A stretch of DNA of 5,034 nt from JBCCRH01 sp039208045 (GTDB lineage Bacteria; Bacteroidota; Bacteroidia; Chitinophagales; Saprospiraceae), in NCBI GenBank assembly GCA_039208045.1, contig JBCCRH010000429.1, positions 1 through 5,034 of the forward strand, in the 5' to 3' direction. This document shows positions 1 through 5,034 of the stretch, in pieces; position 1 is the first letter of the stretch; each line of letters begins with the position of its first letter. The position numbers were made by a program, and so were the translations under genes. The notes beneath the pieces are model-generated. The model worked only from the letters and a program-made list of their open reading frames with translations, was not told where the DNA came from and did no database searches.

Positions 1-813
1 ACATTCTCTAAGAATCCCATCATTAATAAGCTCATGAGCCACTCCATGGAAGTAATTGGCGGAAGCTCCTTTACCTGGAAGATTCAGCACAACATACTCC
101 ATCACTCTTATACTAATGTGTATGGCCTAGATGAAGATATAGACGATAAGCCCTTCTTGCGGCTTTCTCCAGAAGGAGAACTCAAAAAATACCACCGTTT
201 CCAGCACATCTATGCTAGCCTGCTCTACTGCTTCGCCACCCTGAGCTGGACCATGAAAAAAGATTTTGTACAGCTCTTCCATTACCATCGCCAGGGCATC
301 ACTAAGCAATATGGCTACAAGCCCAAGTTGGAGACCACCAAGCTATTTGTTTCCAAAGCATTATACCTACTATACACCATTGGGCTACCGATTATACTAG
401 GCGTAACTTGGTGGGCAGTACTTGTTGGTTTTGTCATTATGCATATGGTAGCAGGACTTTGGATTACCATCGTTTTCCAGTTGGCACATGTAGTGGAAGG
501 CCCCGAGCACCACTCTCACCCACAGAACGGCAAGCTAGAAAACACCTGGGCGATCCACCAACTAAAGTCCACGGCCAACTTTTCTACCCGCTCCTCCTTT
601 ATGACCTACATCCTAGGAGGACTAAATTTCCAAGTAGAACACCATCTATTCCCCAATATCTCTCACGTACACTACAAAGAAATTTCTAAAATCGTGCGTG
701 ACACCACCAAAGAATTTGAGCTACCCTATTACGAGTACAGATGGTTTACCCAAGCTATCGCCTCTCACCTCAGAGTACTCAAGAACCTGGGTAATGGCTG
801 GCGCTTAGCGTAG
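1..813 (+). CDS. Membrane fatty-acid (acyl-CoA) desaturase, C-terminal part, 5' truncated by window
   Basis: This is a di-iron membrane desaturase that would introduce a double bond into an acyl chain in the inner membrane. The frame is open from base 1, so the ATG at 34 is probably internal; 270 codons are visible and relatives are usually about 350-370, so roughly 100 N-terminal residues are missing. Visible codons 30-35 (HNILHH, bases 88-105) form the second histidine box, and codons 211-215 (QVEHH, bases 631-645) the third. The first box (HDxxH-like) should lie just upstream, because the opening residues FSKNP followed by GGSS resemble what follows that box in relatives. Hydrophobic segments lie at about codons 120-137 and 139-160. 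The Q in QxxHH is typical of front-end (Delta-6/linoleoyl-CoA type) desaturases, but regiospecificity cannot be read from sequence. No fused cytochrome b5 is visible in this part. The gene ends with TAG, just before the heptad array. Confidence 0.93.
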   Translation, partial: TFSKNPIINKLMSHSMEVIGGSSFTWKIQHNILHHSYTNVYGLDEDIDDKPFLRLSPEGELKKYHRFQHIYASLLYCFATLSWTMKKDFVQLFHYHRQGITKQYGYKPKLETTKLFVSKALYLLYTIGLPIILGVTWWAVLVGFVIMHMVAGLWITIVFQLAHVVEGPEHHSHPQNGKLENTWAIHQLKSTANFSTRSSFMTYILGGLNFQVEHHLFPNISHVHYKEISKIVRDTTKEFELPYYEYRWFTQAIASHLRVLKNLGNGWRLA

Positions 814-819
814 GGCTAG

Positions 820-970
820 CAGTAGACAGTGGTCAGTAGACAGTAGTCAGTATGCAGTTGACAGTGGACAGTGCTGCTAGGAACTACTTACTGACTACTG
901 CCTACTGACTACCGCCCACTGCCTACTGACTACCCTATACCGACTACTGTTCACTGACCACTGACCACTA
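820..970. repeat. Inverted heptad-repeat array, (CAGTNNN)8 then (NNNACTG)~13
   Basis: This non-coding array fills nearly all of the 170-base gap between the desaturase stop and the next start. Bases 820-875 are eight consecutive 7-base units, each beginning CAGT. After a four-base centre (876-879), bases 880-970 are thirteen 7-base units that mostly end in ACTG, with a few ending in ACCG, ACCC or ACTA. The second half is thus the reverse-complement type of the first. Exact pairings include 841-852 with 889-900 (12 bp) and, enclosing it, 827-837 with 953-963 (11 bp), so a nested hairpin or cruciform is possible. A 12-base stretch also recurs directly 21 bases apart (901-912 and 922-933), which equals three units. 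In RNA it could form a structure behind the desaturase mRNA, but there is no U-tract. Function unknown. Confidence 0.88.
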
Positions 971-983
971 ACTTCCTTCTCAC

Positions 984-1331
984 ATGTCAATAGTACAAGA
1001 CTTCAATGACTACCGTGCTCGAATGAATGAAGAAATTCTCGGGCAAAACAATTTGGTACTCAAACGTTTTTTTAATTTAGATACGAATGCGTACCAAGAT
1101 GGGGCGCTGCCCAAAAAGACAAAAGAGTTGCTGGGGCTAGTAGCGTCGATGGTATTGCGGTGTGATGATTGTATACGCTATCATTTAGGGAAATGTTATG
1201 AGTTGGGCACTACGCGGGAAGAAGTCTTCGAAGTATTTGCCATTGCTAATTTAGTGGGGGGCTCTATTTGTATTCCACACACACGAAGAGCAGTGGAATA
1301 TTGGAATGAACTAGAAGAAGCAGCGGCATAG
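984..1331 (+). CDS. Carboxymuconolactone decarboxylase / AhpD-like family protein
   Basis: This 115-residue, all-helical, single-domain protein belongs to the CMD/AhpD family. It carries the redox motif CxxCxxxH at C60, C63 and H67 (context RCDDCIRYHL), and a glutamate at E48, twelve residues before the first cysteine. That matches the Glu/Cys/Cys/His proton-relay spacing I recall for mycobacterial AhpD. D62 sits where AhpD has an additional histidine. The motif suggests a thiol-disulfide or peroxidase-type activity rather than true carboxymuconolactone decarboxylation, and no aromatic-degradation genes or ahpC are nearby. It has no signal peptide, so it is probably cytoplasmic. The ATG at 984 starts right after the heptad array and has no Shine-Dalgarno sequence, as is common in Bacteroidota. 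The stop is TAG, 59 bases before the helicase start. The family assignment is strong; the substrate is unknown. Confidence 0.92.
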   Translation: MSIVQDFNDYRARMNEEILGQNNLVLKRFFNLDTNAYQDGALPKKTKELLGLVASMVLRCDDCIRYHLGKCYELGTTREEVFEVFAIANLVGGSICIPHTRRAVEYWNELEEAAA

Positions 1332-1390
1332 TAGTAGATACGTTACCCCTTTTGTAAGCAATAGAAACCTGTGAAAAACATTAGCAACAG

Positions 1391-3682
1391 ATGAGTTATT
1401 TAGATCAACTCAATAAAGTGCAGCGCGATGCTGTCACCAATACGGATGGCCCTGTGCTAGTAGTGGCAGGGCCCGGCTCTGGAAAAACGAGAGTACTAAC
1501 CTTTCGAATTGCGCACTTGATTGAGAAAGGGGTAAAGCCTTGGGAAATTTTGGCACTGACCTTTACTAATAAAGCCGCCCGGGAGATGAAGGAGCGGATT
1601 AGCAAAGTAGTGGGGGCAAGTGCCAATAAGGTGTGGGCAGGTACGTTTCACAGCATCTTTGCCCGCATACTTCGGGTCGAAGCCCAAAAAATAGGCTACC
1701 CTTCTAACTTCACCATCTACGACTCAGATGACTCTAAAAGCCTCATTACCCAGATACTAAAAGAACTTAATTTCGATAAGTCGGTCTACAATCCGAATGC
1801 CATCCGCTCGCGCATTTCCTCCGCTAAGAGCAACCTTATCACTCCCAAACTATACGAGCAAAACGACGAGCTGCGCCAACAGGATCGGATGGCGAAGCGG
1901 CCGCATCTCCACGCTATTTACGCCAAGTATACCGCCCGCTGCAAGCAAGCCGGAGCCATGGATTTTGATGACTTGCTGTACCGCTTATTTGAGCTGTTGC
2001 AAAAAAATCCAGACCAGGTGGTGGAGAAATACCGTGAAAAATTTAAGTATGTTTTAGTAGATGAGTTTCAGGATACGAATCACTTGCAGTACTCCATTGT
2101 GCGCAAGCTGATTAACTACAAGGGGAGCAACCGAAATATCTGCGTAGTGGGGGATGATGCACAGAGCATCTACGCCTTCCGAGGCGCGACGATCCAAAAT
2201 ATACTGGACTTTGAGGAGGACTTCAAAGATCACGGTATCCAAGTATTCAAGCTGGAGCAAAACTACCGCTCAACTGAGCATATTGTACAGGCTGCGAACG
2301 AAGTGATCCTCTACAATAAACGACAGATTCAAAAGAAAATATGGTCGGACAAAGGCACTGGGCAGAAGATCAAGCTGGTTAAAGCAATGACGGATAGTGA
2401 GGAAGGGAAGCGCGTGGCAGATACCATTGTAGAGCAAAAAACGCGCTACCACCTCAGTAATAAAGATATTGCGATTCTGTATCGTACCAATTCGCAATCG
2501 CGGGTTTTTGAGGAGTATTTGCGCCGCTACAATCTGAATTATCGGGTATTTGGCGGGCTGTCGTTTTACCAACGAAAAGAGGTAAAAGACCTAATTGCCT
2601 ACTTGCGGCTCGTGGTGAACGCTAAAGATGAAGAGGCGCTGCGTCGGGTTATTAATTATCCCAAGCGTGGTATTGGCAAGACGACCATCGACAAAGTCAG
2701 TGCAATTGCAGTGGATAGTGGCATTAGCCTTTGGGAAGCCTTGCCTCATGTGCAAGCTAGCACCCGTGCTAAAAACGCGATTGCTGACTTTCAGCAAATG
2801 ATCAAAAGTGCGGCACATAAAGTACAAACTTCGAATGCCTTTGAGCTGGCCAATTCAGTGGCTAGGCGGTCTGGCCTGATCGACCTGCTGAAAGGGGATA
2901 ACTCTATAGAGGGCATGGGGCGCTTGGAAAACGTAAATGCCCTATTGGATGGTATCAAAGCATTTGTGGAAGAAGATACGGTGATTGATACCGAAACGAT
3001 ACCTGATAAATCGCTGGCTACCTATCTTCAGAATATTGCCTTACTGACGGATGCGGATGAAAAGGATAATTCGGGCGATCACATTACGCTCATGTCCGTA
3101 CACGCCGCGAAGGGGCTAGAATTTAAGTCCATCTTTGTGGTGGGGATGGAAGAGAAACTGTTCCCTTCCTTCATGTCGATGGATACCATGGAGGGCTTGG
3201 ATGAAGAGCGGCGGCTATTCTATGTGGCTATTACCCGCGCGGAGCAATTTCTGACGCTTTCGTATGCGAATAGCCGTTATCGCTTTGGGCAAATGCGCTA
3301 TAATGAGCCGAGCCGTTTCTTGGCAGAGATACCACGGCAACACCTCGAAAGTACGGGGGTAATAGGGGGGCGCTTTGCGCGCGAAACGAATAGTGGAGGG
3401 GGATCAGGGAATGGCCGCTCCAGCATTAGTGGCAATTTTAAGCGAAAGCTACCCAACAAGTCTGCTAGTGCGCCAAAAGTGGATCCAAAGACCTTTAAGC
3501 CGAGCCCCAGTGAGACTATCGCACCGGGCATGCACGTACTACATTTGAAGTTTGGAAAAGGAGAGGTAATGAGCATTGATGGTGGAAAAGCCAACCGAAT
3601 TGCTACCATTAAATTTGAGGGAATTGATAATCCAGAGCGCCGGATTATGTTGAAGTTTGCTAAATTGCAGATCGTAGATTAA
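1391..3682 (+). CDS. pcrA: ATP-dependent 3'-5' DNA helicase, PcrA/UvrD type (SF1A)
   Basis: This is a complete 763-residue superfamily 1A helicase of normal PcrA/UvrD length. Such enzymes unwind DNA 3'-5' in nucleotide-excision and mismatch repair, remove proteins from DNA, and act at stalled RNA polymerase. Motifs appear in order: Q motif (LNKVQRDAV, about 7-15), Walker A GPGSGKT (27-33), Ia (ALTFTNKAA, 55-63), GTFHS (84-88), Walker B VDEFQDT (223-229), III GDDAQSIYAFRG (254-265), IV LEQNYRS (288-294), SVHAAKGLEF (569-578) and VI RRLFYVAITRA (607-617). A Gly/Ser/Lys-rich, probably disordered linker (about 655-710) leads to a C-terminal Tudor-like domain (713-763, starting GMHVLHLKFGKGEV). 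In PcrA/UvrD this domain contacts RNA polymerase, which favours PcrA/UvrD over Rep. No key residue is missing. The ATG at 1391 leaves the normal short N-terminus before the Q motif. The stop is TAA, 20 bases before the next gene. Confidence 0.97.
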   Translation: MSYLDQLNKVQRDAVTNTDGPVLVVAGPGSGKTRVLTFRIAHLIEKGVKPWEILALTFTNKAAREMKERISKVVGASANKVWAGTFHSIFARILRVEAQKIGYPSNFTIYDSDDSKSLITQILKELNFDKSVYNPNAIRSRISSAKSNLITPKLYEQNDELRQQDRMAKRPHLHAIYAKYTARCKQAGAMDFDDLLYRLFELLQKNPDQVVEKYREKFKYVLVDEFQDTNHLQYSIVRKLINYKGSNRNICVVGDDAQSIYAFRGATIQNILDFEEDFKDHGIQVFKLEQNYRSTEHIVQAANEVILYNKRQIQKKIWSDKGTGQKIKLVKAMTDSEEGKRVADTIVEQKTRYHLSNKDIAILYRTNSQSRVFEEYLRRYNLNYRVFGGLSFYQRKEVKDLIAYLRLVVNAKDEEALRRVINYPKRGIGKTTIDKVSAIAVDSGISLWEALPHVQASTRAKNAIADFQQMIKSAAHKVQTSNAFELANSVARRSGLIDLLKGDNSIEGMGRLENVNALLDGIKAFVEEDTVIDTETIPDKSLATYLQNIALLTDADEKDNSGDHITLMSVHAAKGLEFKSIFVVGMEEKLFPSFMSMDTMEGLDEERRLFYVAITRAEQFLTLSYANSRYRFGQMRYNEPSRFLAEIPRQHLESTGVIGGRFARETNSGGGSGNGRSSISGNFKRKLPNKSASAPKVDPKTFKPSPSETIAPGMHVLHLKFGKGEVMSIDGGKANRIATIKFEGIDNPERRIMLKFAKLQIVD

Positions 3683-3702
3683 CTCACAAAGACCAAGCTA
3701 AA

Positions 3703-4419
3703 ATGAAAAACTTACCCCTGCTGCTCCTCTCTCTTGCTTTCTCTACCGCTCTATTGGCGCAAAAGCCTGCGGCCTATTATGACTCTGGCCAAATTAAATG
3801 GCAAGGTAATTTCAATCTGGAAGGAACCGATACCATCAAACAAGGCTACTGGATTTATTATCATCCCAATGGTCAATTAGCAGCTTCAGGTGAATTTCGC
3901 CGAAATCTAAAGCATGGCGATTGGAAACTTTTTTACCCCAGTGGCATCATCAAAGATATGGTGCGCTTTAGCAATGGAACGATGATAGGTACCCGCAAGC
4001 AGTTTAATGAGCTAGGCACCCTGCAACAGGTGGAAGCTTATCGCAATGGACTGCTAGATGGGGAGTACAAAGAATTTTTTTCCAGCGGGATCATAAAAGT
4101 AACTGGGCGATATAGCCGAGGGCAGCCCATTGGCGAGTGGCGCCATTTTCAGGCGAGCGGTTCCCTCCTTTCCATTTCTAAGTTCAGGGTAACTGTGGTT
4201 GGTGATTCGCTAGTGAGCCTCAAAAACGGCCTGTTTGAAATCTACCAGTCAAGCGGCAAACTCCAAGAAAAGGGCCAGTACAAAGATGATAAACGAGTAG
4301 GCAACTGGCAGTTTTTTAACCCTAATGGAACCATACGTGAAGCAGCTACCTACGATCAGGAAGGAGCAAAAACGGCCTCGACTAGATATGACGCAAGTGG
4401 TCAGCCCATCAAGCAATAA
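3703..4419 (+). CDS. Exported MORN_2-repeat (YwqK-like) protein
   Basis: This 238-residue protein has a clear Sec signal peptide: Lys2, a Leu-rich core (4-18) and a likely cleavage after A19 (LLA-QK). There is no lipobox cysteine, so it is probably periplasmic or secreted. The mature part is almost entirely MORN_2-type repeats of about 22-24 residues, each built as G-x-W/Y..F/Y..x-G-x-I/L..x-x-F/Y. I see seven: about 48-70, 72-94, 96-117, 120-142, 144-165, 176-198 and 200-222. There is also a degenerate copy at 24-37 and a partial one at the end. The sixth repeat is offset by a short insertion (VTVVGDSLVSL, about 163-173). Databases often name such proteins 'YwqK family antitoxin', but no toxin gene lies nearby and the export signal argues against that role. 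It starts 20 bases after the helicase stop, so co-transcription is likely. The repeats may be a structural or binding scaffold; the ligand is unknown. Confidence 0.9.
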   Translation: MKNLPLLLLSLAFSTALLAQKPAAYYDSGQIKWQGNFNLEGTDTIKQGYWIYYHPNGQLAASGEFRRNLKHGDWKLFYPSGIIKDMVRFSNGTMIGTRKQFNELGTLQQVEAYRNGLLDGEYKEFFSSGIIKVTGRYSRGQPIGEWRHFQASGSLLSISKFRVTVVGDSLVSLKNGLFEIYQSSGKLQEKGQYKDDKRVGNWQFFNPNGTIREAATYDQEGAKTASTRYDASGQPIKQ

Positions 4420-4458
4420 CGTCTGCTCTTTTTCATTCTCTATGAATCAACACCCGCA

Positions 4459-4836
4459 ATGATGAGAACAGTATATACTCCAATACTCAGCTTCCTTTTT
4501 CTATGCCTTACGATTACCGCTTTTGGGCAACAACTCACCCTAAAGCCTAATTTTTTCAATGAAAAACTTGAAGATGGATGGGATCGCCCTGTAGGAATTA
4601 CCTTTGATGAAAATGGCCAGGGGTACGTCTGGGAAAAAAGGGGGAGTGTCTTTATTCTTGATAAAGAAGGGCATAAGTTGGCAACGCCTTTGGTGAGTAT
4701 CGATGAAGAAGTGATGAATGTAGGGGATCTTGGTATGTTGGGTTTTGCCCTAGATCCGCAATTTACTAGCAATGGGTACTTTTACCTGCTCTATGTAGTA
4801 GACCCCCATTACCTATACACTTTCGGCACATCATAA
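4459..4836 (+). CDS. PQQ-dependent sugar (glucose/sorbosone) dehydrogenase-like protein, N-terminal fragment ending at a premature TAA
   Basis: The first 125 codons belong to the soluble beta-propeller quinoprotein dehydrogenase family (GSDH; PQQ-dependent oxidation of sugars in the periplasm). A signal peptide covers residues 1-23 with a likely cleavage AFG-QQ; C16 is not in a lipobox. The mature start shows family features: W-D-R-P-V-G-I-T-F-D near 41-50, then G-Y-V-W-E-K-R-G-S-V-F (54-64), a G-D-L-G-M-L-G-F-A-L-D-P segment (89-100) and YLLYVVDPHY (109-118). Family members usually exceed 400 residues, so this is only the first part. The TAA at 4834 is followed by recognisable family sequence in the same frame, so it is a premature stop rather than a natural end. 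The start is ATG 4459; the adjacent ATG at 4462 is an equal alternative. It lies 39 bases after the MORN gene, probably in the same transcript. Confidence 0.82.
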   Translation: MMRTVYTPILSFLFLCLTITAFGQQLTLKPNFFNEKLEDGWDRPVGITFDENGQGYVWEKRGSVFILDKEGHKLATPLVSIDEEVMNVGDLGMLGFALDPQFTSNGYFYLLYVVDPHYLYTFGTS

Positions 4837-4897
4837 TATGATCCAAACTACACCTCATAAAAAGAAGCGACCATCGGTCGAATTACGCGCTATACCG
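4834..4897 (+). repeat. Left arm of a 64-bp imperfect inverted repeat
   Basis: This segment matches the reverse complement of 4971-5034 at 57 of 64 positions. The longest exact run is 23 bases (4867-4889). Mismatches fall at 4834, 4845, 4858, 4863, 4866, 4890 and 4891. This arm carries the two TAA codons of the broken dehydrogenase frame. The spacer between the arms is about 73 bases (4898-4970) and is not repeated. Confidence 0.93.
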
Positions 4898-4980
4898 CTG
4901 ACCCCACTACAGGATTCACCTCCATCATTGACGGAAGTCGTAAAGTCATCTTAGGTGATACTAAGGAAAACGGTATGCCG
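4837..4980 (+). pseudogene. In-frame continuation of the PQQ sugar dehydrogenase after the premature stop
   Basis: The frame of the preceding fragment continues to read as family sequence: Y-D-P-N-Y-T-S, a second TAA at 4858, then K-E-A-T-I-G-R-I-T-R-Y-T and onward to G-D-T-K-E-N-G-M-P at about 4978. The I-G-R-I-T-R-Y-T stretch is where relatives carry an xIGRxTRYT motif. No frameshift is needed; only two codons would have to differ (TAA to GAA at each) to restore one open frame. Past about 4980 the reading becomes unlike the family (RNSTDGRV..., then TGA at 5011), because the sequence there is the inverted copy. This is either a true nonsense-mutated gene or an error-bearing contig end. Confidence 0.7.
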
Positions 4981-5034
4981 CGTAATTCGACCGATGGTCG
5001 CGTCCTTTTCTGAGGTGTAGTTGGGATCATATTC
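4971..5034 (-). repeat. Right arm of the inverted repeat: mirror copy of dehydrogenase coding sequence without stops
   Basis: Read on the minus strand from 5034, this arm encodes E-Y-D-P-N-Y-T-S-E-K-D-A-T-I-G-R-I-T-R, the same peptide as the left arm, but with GAA at both sites where the left arm has TAA. Four of the other differences are at third codon positions (CCC/CCA, AAG/AAA, GAC/GAA, CGG/CGC), and one changes His to Tyr (CAT/TAT). After the His-Thr codons the minus-strand reading leaves the family and soon hits TAA, so the arm is an isolated duplicated piece, not the beginning of a second gene. The arm runs exactly to the window edge and may extend beyond it. Confidence 0.9.

Noticed and set aside
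408..689. Alternative-frame ORF inside the desaturase, and similar antisense ORFs in the helicase and dehydrogenase
   Set aside because: They overlap genes with clear family motifs, lack recognisable domains of their own, and look like shadows of the true frames.
820..900. Intrinsic terminator of the desaturase gene
   Set aside because: The stems are imperfect with long loops and no U-tract follows; it is described only as a repeat that might form structure.
820..970. CRISPR array
   Set aside because: The unit is only seven bases with three variable positions, there are no spacers of constant length, and no cas genes are present.
3703..4419. Toxin-antitoxin module
   Set aside because: Only the YwqK-like naming suggests it. 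The protein is exported and neither neighbour resembles a toxin.
4442..4462. Six-codon leader ORF overlapping the dehydrogenase start (ATGA overlap)
   Set aside because: It is very short, has no ribosome-binding site or attenuator-like structure, and is easily explained by chance.
4834..4860. Stop-codon recoding, with TAA read as Glu
   Set aside because: The helicase and MORN genes end at TAA in natural places and contain no in-frame TAA, so TAA is an ordinary stop here. No recoding signal is recognisable.
4834..5034. Invertible DNA switch flanked by inverted repeats
   Set aside because: Flipping the segment would restore only the first part of the frame; the minus-strand reading then runs into non-family sequence and a TAA. 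The middle part (4898-4970) encodes the family only in its present orientation, so inversion does not give an alternative gene.
4834..5034. Diversity-generating retroelement template/variable repeat pair
   Set aside because: Differences are not confined to adenines of one copy (T/G and C/T changes occur), the copies are inverted and very short, and no reverse transcriptase is present.

Overview
The window looks like chromosomal DNA from a Bacteroidota bacterium, possibly a Saprospiraceae/Lewinella-like lineage. This is inferred from the exported proteins, whose signal peptides end in LLAQ or FGQQ, from the lack of Shine-Dalgarno sequences before the starts, and from the gene content: an exported MORN_2 (YwqK-like) protein and a secreted PQQ sugar dehydrogenase. 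All recognisable genes lie on the + strand.

Layout: (a) 1-813 is the C-terminal part of a membrane fatty-acid desaturase whose 5' end lies outside the window. (b) 820-970 is a non-coding array of 7-base units that changes orientation in the middle: eight CAGTNNN units, then about thirteen NNNACTG units. It can fold back on itself. (c) 984-1331 is a small AhpD/carboxymuconolactone-decarboxylase-family protein with its redox motif. (d) 1391-3682 is a complete PcrA/UvrD-type superfamily 1 DNA helicase with all its motifs and a C-terminal Tudor-like domain. (e) 3703-4419, only 20 bases later, is an exported MORN_2-repeat protein. (f) From 4459 to the window end is the start of a secreted PQQ-dependent glucose/sorbosone dehydrogenase-like gene. 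Its reading frame is broken by TAA codons at 4834 and 4858, although recognisable family sequence continues in the same frame to about 4980.

The last 64 bases (4971-5034) are an imperfect inverted copy of 4834-4897. Read on the minus strand, the copy encodes the same peptide but has GAA (Glu) where the + copy has TAA. The mirror copy therefore keeps an open version of the segment that is broken on the + strand. The simplest reading is a fold-back or chimeric join at the end of a contig, with errors or divergence in one copy. A real inverted duplication in a decaying gene is the main alternative.

The genes do not form an obvious single pathway. The helicase, MORN protein and dehydrogenase are closely spaced (20 and 39 bases) and could be co-transcribed, but their functions are unrelated: DNA repair, an envelope protein, and periplasmic sugar oxidation. 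I see no convincing new defence system, mobile element, CRISPR array or RNA gene. The features most worth checking are the fold-back with mirrored stop codons at the right edge and the heptad array at 820-970.
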